The notes: generated by a model not told the origin, from the letters alone. A DNA stretch of 64,000 bases from Streptomyces sp. SW4 (GCA_003248315.1 QKWM01000004.1:2477001-2541000), one strand, 5' to 3'. Shown: positions 17,101 through 26,167, counted from the stretch's first letter. Numbers and translations: made by a program.

Positions 17101-18372
17101 TCAGGCGGCGCTGACCTCCGGCTTCGCGGGCGCCGGCGCCTCCGGGCCGGCCGGCTCCTCGGCCGGCAGCCGCCGCATCAGCGTCGCGTACCCGAGGCCC
17201 GCGACCGTGCCGACCACCGCGCACATGCCCCACAGCCAGTCGGCGCCGTACCGGTCGATGACCAGGCCCGACATCAGCGGGGCGACGAGCGAGGCGACCG
17301 ACCAGGACAGGGTGTACATGCCCTGGTAGCGCCCGCGGCCCTGCGCCGGGGACAGCCGCACGACCAGCCCGGTCTGCGTCGGCGCGTTCACGATCTCGGC
17401 CAGCGTCCACACGCACACCGTGAGCGCGAAGACCCCGACGGACCCGGCGAACGCCGTGAGCCCGAAGCCGTACCCGGCCAGCAGCGCGGAGGCCACCAGC
17501 AGCCGCCGTGGGTCCCGGTGCTCGATGAACCGGGTGACCGGGATCTGCAGGACGACGATCAGCACGCCGTTGACGGCGATCGCCATGCCGTAGTCCGCGG
17601 CCGAGAACCCGGCCTCTCCCATGGCCACCGGCAGGCCCACCATGCCCTGCTGGAAGATCAGCGCGACCAGGAAGGACAGCACGACCACGCCCATGAACCG
17701 CCCGTCGCGCAGCACGGTGCCCATCGAGACGGCCTCCGAACCGCCCCCGGCGCCGGCACCGTCGGCCGCCACGGCCTGCGGCCGGGACTCCGGCAGCTTC
17801 ACGAAGACGACGATCGCGCAGGCCATGGTCATGCCCGCCTCGAGCAGGAACCCGGCGAGATAGCTGAACTCGGCGATGAACCCGGCCGCCATCGAGGACA
17901 CCGCGAAGCCCAGGTTGATCGCCCAGTAGTTGAGGGAGAACGCCCTGATGCGGTCCTCGGGGCGCACGATGTCGGCCATCATCGCCTGCACGGCCGGCCG
18001 GGAGGCGTTGCTCGCCATGCCGACGAGGAAGGCGACGACCGCGATGGCGACCGGGTCCCGCATGAAGCCGAGCAGCGCGACGGTCACCGCGGTCGAGGCC
18101 TGGGCGACGAGCAGCGTGGGCCGCCGTCCCAGCCGGTCGGTCATCACCCCGGCGCCGAGTGAGGAGACGACGCCGCCCAGCCCGTGCAGGGCCGCGACCA
18201 GCCCGGCGTACGCGGCGGAGTAGCCGCGGTCGAGGGTCAGGTACAGCGCCATGAAGGTGGCCACGAAGGCGCCGAGCCGGTTGACCAGGGTGCTGATCCA
18301 CAGCCACCAGAACGCGCTGGGGAGTCCGGAGACGGACTCCCGTACGGCACGCCTCGCTTTGACGAGTGACAT
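17101..18372 (-). CDS. Major facilitator superfamily transporter
   Basis: This intact 423-residue protein has 12 predicted membrane helices and the MFS motif A-like loop DRLGRRPTLLVAQ after helix 2. A cytoplasmic Ala/Gly-rich loop separates the two halves (AAADGAGAGGGSEAVS). It resembles the drug-exporter branch of the family (MdtH/YceL-like). The substrate is unknown. The start at 18372 gives MSLVKARRAVRES. It lies divergent to gpmA. Confidence 0.88.
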   Translation of the reverse strand: MSLVKARRAVRESVSGLPSAFWWLWISTLVNRLGAFVATFMALYLTLDRGYSAAYAGLVAALHGLGGVVSSLGAGVMTDRLGRRPTLLVAQASTAVTVALLGFMRDPVAIAVVAFLVGMASNASRPAVQAMMADIVRPEDRIRAFSLNYWAINLGFAVSSMAAGFIAEFSYLAGFLLEAGMTMACAIVVFVKLPESRPQAVAADGAGAGGGSEAVSMGTVLRDGRFMGVVVLSFLVALIFQQGMVGLPVAMGEAGFSAADYGMAIAVNGVLIVVLQIPVTRFIEHRDPRRLLVASALLAGYGFGLTAFAGSVGVFALTVCVWTLAEIVNAPTQTGLVVRLSPAQGRGRYQGMYTLSWSVASLVAPLMSGLVIDRYGADWLWGMCAVVGTVAGLGYATLMRRLPAEEPAGPEAPAPAKPEVSAA

Positions 18373-18544
18373 CGGCCCCCCACGGCATCAGTACGGTCTT
18401 GAAGTGCGGCTGTAAGTGCTCAACCCGGTGTGTGCAACTTACGAGGGAGGGGGTGGGAAGGCCACTCGATTAACAGATGCCGTCAACTGTCCGGCTGCCG
18501 GGCGCGGCAGGCGACGGGGCGAATGCGTGGATTACGCTCTGAGC

Positions 18545-19304
18545 ATGGCCGACGCACCGTACAAGCTGATCCTCCTCCGCCACGGCGAGAGCGAGTGGAA
18601 CGAGAAGAACCTGTTCACCGGCTGGGTGGACGTCAACCTCACCCCGAAGGGCGAGAAGGAGGCGACGCGCGCGGCGAGCTGCTGAAGGACGCCGGCCTGC
18701 TCCCGACGTGGTCCACACGTCCCTCCAGAAGCGCGCCATCCGCACCGCGCAGCTCGCCCTCGAGGCCGCCGACCGCCTCTGGATCCCGGTCCACCGCTCC
18801 TGGCGGCTCAACGAGCGCCACTACGGCGCCCTCCAGGGCAAGGACAAGGCCCAGACCCTCGCCGAGTTCGGCGAGGAGCAGTTCATGCTGTGGCGCCGCT
18901 CCTACGACACCCCGCCGCCGCCGCTGGACCGCGACGCCGAGTACTCCCAGTTCTCCGACCCGCGCTACGCGACCCTCCCGCCGGAGCTGCGCCCGCAGAC
19001 GGAGTGCCTCAAGGACGTCGTCGTCCGCATGCTCCCGTACTGGTTCGACGCGATCGTCCCGGACCTCCTCACCGGCCGCACGGTCCTCGTCGCCGCCCAC
19101 GGCAACAGCCTGCGCGCCCTGGTCAAGCACCTGGACGGCATCTCCGACGCCGACATCGCGGGCCTGAACATCCCCACCGGCATCCCGCTCAGCTACGAAC
19201 TGGACGCCGACTTCAAGCCGGTCAACCCCGGCGGCACCTACCTCGACCCGGAGGCGGCCGCCGCCGCGATCGAGGCCGTGAAGAACCAGGGCAAGAAGAA
19301 GTAA
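18545..19304 (+). CDS. gpmA: 2,3-bisphosphoglycerate-dependent phosphoglycerate mutase
   Basis: This glycolytic enzyme interconverts 3- and 2-phosphoglycerate. The N-terminal [12 protein letters not shown] carries the catalytic His, followed by [19 protein letters not shown]. After two closely spaced frameshifts (near 18673 and 18707, each one missing G) come [32 protein letters not shown] and [19 protein letters not shown] with the second catalytic His. The end NQGKKK is typical. As a central metabolic gene it should be functional, so the frameshifts are presumably sequence errors. A terminator follows. Confidence 0.95.
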
Positions 19305-19316
19305 GCGCCCACGCGT

Positions 19317-19356
19317 AAGCCCCCTGCCTGCGGGTTCTCCGCCGGGAGGGGCTTTT
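19317..19356 (+). terminator. Intrinsic terminator after gpmA
   Basis: AAGCCCC (19317) pairs with GGGGCTT (19348) around a GC-rich secondary stem, followed by TTTT. It is placed 13 bases after the gpmA stop. Confidence 0.8.
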
Positions 19357-19387
19357 CGCTGCGCGGCTGGCAGACTTGCCGCTGGCC

Positions 19388-19693
19388 GTGGGGCTTCTGA
19401 CGGGGCGTGATGAGCAGGCGTGTGAAGGGTGGCTGGTCGGCGGCTGGCTCGTGCTGGTGGTCGCCGGTTGGTCGTTTGCCGAGTCGATCGACGACGGGAT
19501 CGAGCCGACGTCGGGCCCTCGGCCGGAGACCTCGTCCTCGGGTTCTGCCTCGGGATGCCCGACGCCGATGCCGACGCCCACGTCGACGCCGATGCCGACG
19601 CCGCCGCCCGGCCCGGAGCGCAGCCTCCCTGCCGACGCCGGCACGGAGCCTGATTTCGTCGCCACAGCGATCGTCTGCAAGACGTCAGACTGA
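19388..19693 (+). CDS. Hypothetical membrane-anchored Pro/Thr-rich protein
   Basis: This candidate of about 100 residues has one hydrophobic segment (WLVGGWLVLVVAGWSF) followed by an acidic, then Ser/Pro/Thr-rich stretch (CPTPMPTPTSTPMPTPPP) and a short end CKTSD. The GTG at 19388 or the TTG at 19376 could start it, and no strong ribosome-binding site is visible. I do not recognise a family. It sits between the gpmA terminator and the next gene. It may be a real small membrane protein or chance coding. Confidence 0.4.
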   Translation: MGLLTGRDEQACEGWLVGGWLVLVVAGWSFAESIDDGIEPTSGPRPETSSSGSASGCPTPMPTPTSTPMPTPPPGPERSLPADAGTEPDFVATAIVCKTSD

Positions 19694-19854
19694 CCATGCC
19701 CCATCGAGAGCTACGGACCCGCGCCGTCGCGACGGTGGCGACTCACCGTCTTCGCGACGGCGGTGAGTCGCTGACCGCGTGACGGCTGTGCCCCGCCCGC
19801 AGGGGCGGGCCCGCTCCGCCGATATGTTCGGGTGATCGCAGTGGTGCGGACAGG

Positions 19855-21114
19855 GTGACGGAGGCCGAGGGGCGGATGGACGCAGCGACAGTCATCGCAC
19901 GGTTGGACGGGGCACGGGGGCCGATGCGAGGACGCGGGACCGCGTCTGCGACGAGACGGCCGCCGCGCTGCTGGCGGCCGGGACGCCCCGGCGTTCGAGG
20001 TGCGCTCCGCCGACCTGCGGCTCGACCCCTTCTTCATGTGCGCCGACCGTTACTGGCGTGAGCACTTCCGGCGGCGCCCGACGGCCGCGACGGCCGTCGA
20101 GTGCGCGCGGTGGATGGCGGACCATGTCACCGACGACAGCTGGGGAGTCGTCGCGGAGCAGTGGGCGCTCGGCAACGGGTTCCTGAACCGGGGAGCCGTC
20201 GAGTCCGCCGACCGGATCGCGGCGGCCCTCGACGGGGCGGCGCCGGGCGGGGCGGGCACCGGCACGGACGCGGGGCGCGAGGGCGGCGCACCGCCTACTT
20301 CGTCACCCTCTTCCAGGCGGGCAAGCTGCGGGCCAACTTCTCCTTCGACGAACTGCACGCCTTCCTGGAGTTCTCGCCCGCCTCCGCGGCCGCCGGCCCG
20401 CTGCGCGGCGAGCCCGTCTTCGTCGCGCTCCGGTCGTTCGCGGCGTTCGGCAGCCGGACGCTGACCGTGGCGCACGCCGTCGACCTGCTGGAGACCGCCT
20501 GGTCCGACCCGGGACGCACCCGGCACACCGTGGACATCTGCCTCAACGGGCTGGCGTTCGCCGCCCCCTTCCCGGGCCAGGGCGAACTGCTGCGCCGCTA
20601 CGCCGAGGAGGCGGTGCGGGCCCACCCCGGCGACCACATGTTCCACGCCCGCCTGGCGGCCGGACAGCACATGTGCGGGGAGCACGACGCGGCGCTGGAG
20701 AACATCGACACCGCCCTCGCGCTGCTCGCGGCGAGCCCCACGGCCAGCCTGGGCGTCCTCCAGGACCAGTACCTGACGAAGCGGGACGCGATCCAGGAGG
20801 GCAGGCTGCGCGCCCTGCGGGACGCGGAGCAGCAGCGCCGCTGGGAGCGCCAGGCTGCGGCCAACGCCCAGCTGGAACGCTCCCTGCACACCTCCTCGGT
20901 GCGGGCCGTCGAGGTCGTCGCCGTGTTCACGGCCGCCATCGCCTTCGCCGTCGGTTCCCTCCAGGTCACCCTCACCGGAGACCTCCCGCTGTCCGACCGC
21001 CTGTGGCTCCTGGCCGCGCAGGGCGCCGGCCTCGCGCTGTTCGCCCTGCTGATAGTCGGCGGGACGTGGTTCATCACCCGCGGCCGGCACCCGAGGGGCG
21101 GCGACCGCGAGTGA
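19855..21114 (+). CDS. Helical-repeat protein with two C-terminal transmembrane helices, unknown function
   Basis: Three frames joined near 19920 and 20280 give about 420 residues. The N-terminal half is helical (MDAATVIARLDGARG; DPFFMCADRYWREHF; AVECARWMADHV). A TPR-like stretch follows (RYAEEAVRAHPGDHMFHARLAAG, HDAALENIDTALALL), then a charged coiled coil (ALRDAEQQRRWERQAAANAQ) and two membrane helices (VVAVFTAAIAFAVGSLQV; LLAAQGAGLALFALLIVGGTWF). I do not recognise a named family. Sensor-like repeats plus a coiled coil and two-TM end is an architecture seen in membrane-acting conflict effectors, but no activity can be claimed. The next gene encodes a TOPRIM protein. Confidence 0.7.
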
Positions 21115-21248
21115 CCGGCCCGGCCCGGCCCGGCCCGCTCCGGCGGGCGGCGGCGGGAGCGACGTGGTCGGGCGGCGGGAGCGACGCGGTCGGGCGGCGG
21201 GGGTTAATGCCTGGCGCGGGGCGGTGATGCGGGCGCAGACTCGTGCCC

Positions 21249-21942
21249 ATGTCTGACATGGGGCGTTCCGGGAAGCGGTCACCGCGTGGGCGGCCGGAGG
21301 GTCCGAGCGGCCCGCCCGTGATCTGGCGGCGCGGCTGTCCGTCCGGGCGGCCGTCCTGCTCGAGGGGCCGAGCGACGTGGCGGCCGTCGACGCGCTGGCC
21401 GCGATGCGGGGCGGGATCTGGAGGCCGAGGGGGTCTGCGTCCTGTCCATGGGCGGGGCCATGAGCGTCGGACGGTTCGCGCAGATCCTGGGGCCGCCCGG
21501 GCTGGGGCTGTGGCTCACGGGGCTGTGCGACGAGCGGGAGCGGCCCTACTACGCCCGCGGCCTGGAGCGGGCCGGCGCCGCCCGGCAGGCGTTCTTCGTC
21601 TGCGAGGCGGACCTGGAGGACGAACTCGTCCGCGCGCTCGGTGTGGCACGGGTGAAGGAGCTGGTACGGCGGGAGGGCGACCTGCGCGCCCTGGAGACGT
21701 TCCTGCGGCAGCCGGCCCAGCAGGGCCGCGACCCGCGACAGCAGGTGCGGCGCTTCCTCGGCACCAAGAAGGGCCGGAAGATCCACTACGGCCGGGTCCT
21801 CGTCGAGGCCCTCGAACCCGACCGGGTGCCCGCCCCGCTCGCCGGACTGCTCGACATCCTGCTCGCCGGGGCCGGGGAGCAGGACGTCGACGGCGACGGC
21901 GTGGTCAGGTCCGCCGCCACAGCCCCGCGGTCACCGCGCTGA
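21249..21942 (+). CDS. Free-standing TOPRIM-domain protein (OLD-nuclease-like)
   Basis: Frames joined near 21265 and 21412 give about 230 residues. The TOPRIM core is clear: VLLEGPSDVAAVDALAA (catalytic Glu), VLSMGGAMSVGRFAQIL and GLCDERERPYY (acidic pair). It resembles the TOPRIM half of OLD-family endonucleases but lacks the ABC ATPase that OLD nucleases carry. The C-terminal half (QQVRRFLGTKKGRKIHYG, LVEALEPDRVPAPLAGLL) is conserved in streptomycetes as I recall. The start at 21249 gives MSDMGRFREAV once a missing G is restored. Nuclease or nucleotidyl-transfer activity is inferred from the fold only. Confidence 0.78.
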
Positions 21943-22294
21943 CGGCCGTGGTCGCCGCCAGCGTCCCGATCATCACCAGGGCGACACCGATCCCGTAGAG
22001 CCCGCTCGCGTCGTCCGACCAGTCCCAGCAGGACGCCACGGTCAGGCCGGCCGTCGTGCCGAGCACCGCCGCGGCGAACCGCTCGCGGACCGCCGCCCAG
22101 CACACCGGCAGCAGCAGGCTGAGGACCAGGCCGATCACCTGCCAGGGCTGGTACGGGCCGCTCGTCGAGCCGTCGGCCGCCACGTCGCGGTGCTGGTCCC
22201 AGCCCAGCCACGCCGCCCAGGCGGCGACGCTCAGCGCGGCCAGGGCGAGGAGGGGCAGCGGCTGGGACAGGGGGTTCAGTGATCCTTTGCGCAT
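21905..22294 (-). CDS. Small membrane protein, four predicted TM helices
   Basis: This intact 129-residue protein has hydrophobic segments at about residues 12-30, 52-68, 73-88 and 98-120. I recognise no family. Its last 38 bp overlap the 3' end of the convergent TOPRIM gene. The start at 22294 gives MRKGSLNPLS. Confidence 0.7.
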   Translation of the reverse strand: MRKGSLNPLSQPLPLLALAALSVAAWAAWLGWDQHRDVAADGSTSGPYQPWQVIGLVLSLLLPVCWAAVRERFAAAVLGTTAGLTVASCWDWSDDASGLYGIGVALVMIGTLAATTAVSAVTAGLWRRT

Positions 22295-22341
22295 GGCACG
22301 AGGGTCGCGCCGGCCGTGACCGGCGGCCAGAGTGCGGGTAC

Positions 22342-22626
22342 TCAGTCCGGCCCGAGTACCCGCGCCATGTCGCCGGTGACGTCACCGGCGACGGTGTCAC
22401 CGCCGGCGTCGCCGGCCGGGGCGTCCGGCTCCCAGCGGAGCAGGTCGCCGGGCTGGCACTCCAGCGCCTCGCACAGCGCCGCCAGGGTGGCGAACCGTAC
22501 CGCCTTCGCCCGGCCGTTCTTCAGGACGGCCAGGTTGGCGGGGGTGATGCCGACGCGTTCCGCCAGTTCGCCCACGGACATCTTGCGCCGGGCCAGCATC
22601 ACGTCGATGTCGACGGCGATCGGCAT
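22342..22626 (-). CDS. YozG-like XRE regulator paired with DUF2975 protein
   Basis: This 94-residue protein has a short HTH of the YozG/HTH_26 kind (MPIAVDIDVMLARRKMSVGE, LAERVGITPANLAVLKNGRA, LCEALECQPGDLL) and a disordered tail. Its ATG overlaps the stop of the upstream DUF2975 gene (TGATG), implying coupled translation. This membrane-protein-plus-regulator pair is widespread in Firmicutes and actinobacteria. The operator is likely the CGATAG repeat cluster at 23146-23173. Confidence 0.88.
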   Translation of the reverse strand: MPIAVDIDVMLARRKMSVGELAERVGITPANLAVLKNGRAKAVRFATLAALCEALECQPGDLLRWEPDAPAGDAGGDTVAGDVTGDMARVLGPD

Positions 22627-23123
22627 CAGATGACGCCCTCCAGCTCGGCCCGCATCCGGTTCGCCTCCGCCTCGCGGGCGACGGCCTGGGCGAGCAGCGC
22701 CCGCAGCACGAGCACGATCAGGGCGACGCCCAGGACGGCGAGGGACACCCCGCAGACCAGGCCGACGACGCCGGGAGCCACCGCCTCGCCGGGCGCGAGG
22801 ACCACGGCGAACGTGAACACCAGCAGCGCGGCGGCCACGAACGCGCCGGTGACGGCGTCGACGTAGCGGAAGGCGGCGGGGGAGAAGACGGTGCCGCGGC
22901 GCACCATCGTCAGCAGCCGCCACACGCAGACCAGGACGACCTGGGCCGTCACGACGCCCAGCACGATGAGGAGCAGCACCGGCGTGCGCAGGTGCGCGAC
23001 GTCCTCGTCCAGGCCCTCCATGTCCGACGCCAGCAGCGGCACCATCACCGCCTGCACGAACACCGAACCGGCCAGCAGTACCACCAGCACGGCGCGCAAC
23101 GCATGCACGGTCAGCCGTCCCAT
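22626..23123 (-). CDS. DUF2975-family membrane protein
   Basis: This intact 165-residue protein has four membrane helices and the conserved RRGTVFSPAAFRYVDAV loop of DUF2975. The function is unknown. It is encoded first in a two-gene operon with the small XRE regulator, which may sense a signal through this membrane partner. The start at 23123 gives MGRLTVHALRAV. Confidence 0.88.
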   Translation of the reverse strand: MGRLTVHALRAVLVVLLAGSVFVQAVMVPLLASDMEGLDEDVAHLRTPVLLLIVLGVVTAQVVLVCVWRLLTMVRRGTVFSPAAFRYVDAVTGAFVAAALLVFTFAVVLAPGEAVAPGVVGLVCGVSLAVLGVALIVLVLRALLAQAVAREAEANRMRAELEGVI

Positions 23124-23145
23124 CGCGTCTCCCTCGCTCGACCTA

Positions 23146-23173
23146 CGATAGAAATCTATCGAAAGTCGATAGG
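23146..23173 (-). promoter_or_regulatory. Three CGATAG half-sites upstream of DUF2975/XRE operon
   Basis: CGATAGA (23146) and TCTATCG (23155) form a perfect palindrome with a 2-bp spacer. A third half-site TCGATAG (23166) forms a second palindrome with the middle one when read on the minus strand (CTATCGA, 3-bp spacer, TCGATAG). The cluster lies 23-50 bp before the DUF2975 start, the expected place for the promoter and autoregulatory operator of this operon. Confidence 0.75.
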
Positions 23174-23227
23174 TCAGGCAACGTCGGTCACCGGACTGCC
23201 GACCCGTGCGCGGCCGCTGGAGCCCGT

Positions 23228-23475
23228 TCAGACGGTGAGCGGCACCTCGTGGATCTCGTCGGCCTTGTGGCCCGCCCGTTCGTGGACGCGCTGGACCGCC
23301 TCCGCCGACGGCCCTCGGAGAGGCAGTAGACGGTGCCGGACTCCGGGTCGGCCCACGCCCGCTCGAAGTGGACCCCCTCGTCCTTCTCGATCGCGAGGTC
23401 GGCCTGGTGCGCCTGGTGCAGCTGGTCGGCGGTGATGCCCTCCATGCCGCGGTGTACGTCCATGAAGTGAGCCAT
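23228..23475 (-). CDS. SCO4226-like nickel-binding protein (DUF4242)
   Basis: Joining frames near 23312 gives about 82 residues: MAHFMDVHRGMEGITADQLH, QAHQADLAIEKDEGVHFERA, WADPESGTVYCLSEGPSAEA and VQRVHERAGHKADEIHEVPL. This is very close to S. coelicolor SCO4226, which was crystallised as a nickel-binding ferredoxin-like dimer. The His residues of the N-terminal strand and the CLSE segment are kept. The physiological role is unknown; metal storage or sensing is possible. The next reverse-strand gene upstream of it is a Cys-rich peptide. Confidence 0.88.
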
Positions 23476-23664
23476 GAACCTCGCACCTCCTTGTTCTTCC
23501 GTCCCCTTCGCCCCCCTTCCTCCCTTCCATGCTCCGCCCGGCCCGGCGGCGGGGCGACCCCGGCCGACCGGAGGGGACGGGGGCGGCGGCGCAGGACACG
23601 GCGAGGGCCCCGGCGTGGAACGCCGGGCCCTCCTCCTCGTCGTGCCCGTGACCGCCGTGCGCCG

Positions 23665-23820
23665 TCAGCCGCACTGGCAGGGGCCGCCGGACTGGCAGCC
23701 GCAGCCGCAGCCCGATCCGCAGCCGCACGCCGCGATCAGCGGCAGGTTCCTGATCTGGGGCGGCTGCTCGGTCCGGCTCTCCTGCGTGGGGTCGGGCGTG
23801 GTGCCGGGGGATTCGGCCAT
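23665..23820 (-). CDS. Cysteine-rich 51-residue peptide
   Basis: The ATG at 23820 follows a strong GAGGAGG 5 bases upstream, so this small gene is likely real. The peptide has an acidic, Pro/Thr-rich N-terminal part (MAESPGTTPDPTQESRTEQ), a PPQIRNLPLIAA segment and a terminal domain with seven cysteines in 19 residues (positions 32, 34, 38, 40, 42, 48, 50) spaced by Gly and Gln. The pattern suggests a small metal-binding (metallothionein-like) protein, with a ribosomal peptide precursor as the alternative. No maturation enzyme is nearby. It lies 190 bp upstream of the nickel-binding homologue. Confidence 0.72.
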   Translation of the reverse strand: MAESPGTTPDPTQESRTEQPPQIRNLPLIAACGCGSGCGCGCQSGGPCQCG

Positions 23821-23930
23821 GGTCCCTCCTCGGGCTGGTGCCTGGGCCCGTTGCGTGCCCTCGCCTGCCATTGCATGCCCGAGGCGGCGGTCGCATCAAC
23901 GGCGCACAGTGGCTCACGCGCGCCCTGAGC

Positions 23931-24016
23931 GACCCCCTTCGCGCCGGCCCGACCCCTTCGCGCCGGCCCGACCCCCGTCGCACCGGACCCCCTCGCGCCG
24001 GACCCCCTCGCGCCGG
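23931..24016. repeat. Short tandem repeats in phoU 3' flank
   Basis: About five imperfect copies of an 17-19-bp unit (GACCCCCTCGCGCCG) lie immediately after the phoU stop. They make the 196-bp spacer between phoU and the Cys-rich peptide low in complexity. No terminator with a T-run is seen. Confidence 0.7.
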
Positions 24017-24706
24017 TCAGGCGCTCTCGACGCCCGTCACCGACGGGATGTCCTGCTGCAGCTCGTCCGCGTGCTCGCCCGTCACCAGGTACACCACCCG
24101 CTTGGCCACCGCCACGGCGTGGTCGGCGTACCGCTCGTAGTAGCGGCCGAGCAGCGTCACGTCGACGGCCGTCTCGATGCCGTGCTTCCAGCGGTCGTCC
24201 ATCAGGTGCTGGAACAGCGTGCGGTGCAGCAGGTCCATCGCGTCGTCGTCCTGCTCCAGCTGGAGCGCCAGGTCGACGTCCTTCGTGATGATCACCTCGG
24301 CGGCCTTCGCCATCAGGCGCTGCGCGAGCTGGCCCATCTCCAGGATGGTGGCGTGCAGGTCGCGCGGGACCGCACGCTCCGGGTAGCGCAGCCGGGCCAG
24401 CTTGGCCACGTGCTGCGCGAGGTCGCCCGAGCGCTCCAGGTCGGCCGACATCCGCAGCGACGTGACGACGATCCGCAGGTCCGTCGCCACCGGCTGCTGC
24501 CGGGCCAGCAGGGCTATGGCCCGGGCCTCCAGGTCGTGCTGGAGCTCGTCGACCTTCTGGTCGGCCTCGATCACGCTCTCGGCCAGCTTCAGGTCGGCGT
24601 CGAGGATGGCGGTCGTGGCGCGCCCGATCGCCGACCCGACCAGCCGGGCCATCTCCACCAGACTGTCGCTGATCGAGTCCAGTTCCTCGTGGTACGCGTC
24701 CCGCAT
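24017..24706 (-). CDS. phoU: Phosphate-signalling protein PhoU
   Basis: This 229-residue protein has two three-helix PhoU domains (YHEELDSISDSLVEMARLVG; VATDLRIVVTSLRMSADLER; HLMDDRWKHGIETAVDVTLL with ERYADHAVAVAKRVVYLV) bearing the metal-binding E/DxxxD pattern. PhoU dampens signalling from the Pst transporter to the phosphate sensor kinase. I chose the ATG at 24706 over the upstream one at 24730 because AGGG lies 9 bases before it. It is divergent from phoR-phoP, and the shared spacer holds a PHO box. Confidence 0.95.
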   Translation of the reverse strand: MRDAYHEELDSISDSLVEMARLVGSAIGRATTAILDADLKLAESVIEADQKVDELQHDLEARAIALLARQQPVATDLRIVVTSLRMSADLERSGDLAQHVAKLARLRYPERAVPRDLHATILEMGQLAQRLMAKAAEVIITKDVDLALQLEQDDDAMDLLHRTLFQHLMDDRWKHGIETAVDVTLLGRYYERYADHAVAVAKRVVYLVTGEHADELQQDIPSVTGVESA

Positions 24707-24791
24707 CTTCGGTTCCCTCTCGTACGTCATGTCAGGGGGCTCTCACTCCCACGCTTCCACGTTCCGGTCCGTACGCGTCCGTTTCCGGCAC

Positions 24792-24824
24792 CCGAAATGA
24801 ACCGGTCCTGGCTCCAAGGTGAAC
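24792..24824. promoter_or_regulatory. PHO box: three 11-bp direct-repeat units
   Basis: Read on the minus strand, 24824-24792 splits into GTTCACCTTGG, AGCCAGGACCG and GTTCATTTCGG. These match the 11-nt direct-repeat units (GTTCACC-type core) bound by Streptomyces PhoP, with a degenerate middle unit. The box lies between divergent phoU and phoR, 74 bp before the phoR start, as expected for autoregulation of the phoRP operon and control of phoU. Confidence 0.88.
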
Positions 24825-24897
24825 TCTGGGCGACGAGTGTTCGAGCTCGCACCCCGATGGCTGGGGGCGGGCCCGCCACCGTGCCTAACCTGGATGC

Positions 24898-26167
24898 ATG
24901 GACGTGAACGCGGCGGTCGCCGCAGCGGCAGCGATCGCCGGGGTGCTCACCGGCGCCATCGCCGTGCTGGCGTTCCGCTGGAGCGAGCGCGAGCAGAAGC
25001 GCCCGACCCGCACCTCGCTGCACACCGACCCGGTGCTTCCGCCGGGCGTCGACACCGTCCTGTCCGTACTGCGTTCCTCGGCCGTCGTCCTGGACGAGGC
25101 CGACGCCGTCGTCAAGGCCAGCTCGGCGGCGTACGCCCTCGGCCTGGTCCGCGGCGGCAAGCTCGCCGTCGAGCCCATGCTGCAGATGGCCCGCGACACG
25201 CGACGGGACGGGGAGATACGCCAGGTCGAACTGGACCTGCCGCGCCGGGGGAACGGGCGGGGCGACGCCCTGGCCGTCTCCGCGCGCGTGGCGCCGCTGG
25301 GCTCCCGGCTGGTGCTGCTGCTGGTCGAGGACCTCACCGAGGCCCGGCGCATCGAGGCGGTCCGGCGGGACTTCGTCGCCAATGTGAGCCATGAGCTGAA
25401 GACGCCGGTCGGCGCGCTCTCCCTGCTCTCCGAGGCCGTCATGGACGCCTCGGACGATCCCGAGGCCGTGGAGCGGTTCGCCGGGCGCATGCAGATCGAG
25501 GCGACCCGGCTGACCAACCTGGTGCAGGAGCTGATCGACCTCTCCCGCGTCCAGAACGACGACCCCCTGGAGGACGCCGAGCCCGTCCGGGTGGACGAGC
25601 TGGTCGCCGAGGCCATCGACCGCTGCCGGCACGCGGCCGGCACCAAGCAGATCACGATGGCCGCGGGCGGCACCGCCGACCTGCACGTCACCGGCAACCG
25701 CGGCCAGCTCGCCGCGGCCCTCGGCAACCTCGTCGAGAACGCCGTCAACTACTCACCCGCACGCACCCGCGTCGGCATAGCGGCCCGCCGGGTGAACACC
25801 TCCGGCGGCGACATGATCGAGATCGCCGTCACCGACCAGGGCATCGGCATCTCCGACAAGGACAAGGAGCGCATCTTCGAGCGCTTCTACCGTGTCGACC
25901 CGGCCCGCTCCCGGGCCACCGGAGGCACCGGCCTGGGCCTCGCGATCGTCAAGCACGTGGTCGCCTCGCACGGCGGGGAGGTCACGGTGTGGAGCGCCGA
26001 GGGCCAGGGCTCGACCTTCACCCTGCGGCTGCCGGAGGCGGGCCCGTCCCGCGACCGCGCACGCCGGCGACCCGACCGCACCGGCCTCGCCGACGACGTC
26101 GACCGGTCCCCTCGTCCCCCACACATCCCCTTACGAAACGCTTCCCGCCCCGGAGGTCCTTCCGTGA
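24898..26167 (+). CDS. phoR: Phosphate sensor histidine kinase PhoR (SenX3-like)
   Basis: An N-terminal membrane helix (residues 5-27) is followed by a PAS-like region (SVLRSSAVVLDEADAVVKAS), a HisKA dimerisation box FVANVSHELKTPVGALSLLS (His165) and an HATPase domain with the N-box LGNLVENAVNYS, DQGIGISDKDKERIFERFYR and GGTGLGLAIVKHVV. It senses phosphate limitation with the Pst system and phosphorylates PhoP. The apparent in-frame fusion to phoP is caused by a one-base loss in the C-terminal tail (about 25990-26070). The proper frame ends YETLPAPEVLP at 26167, overlapping phoP by GTGA. Confidence 0.94.
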
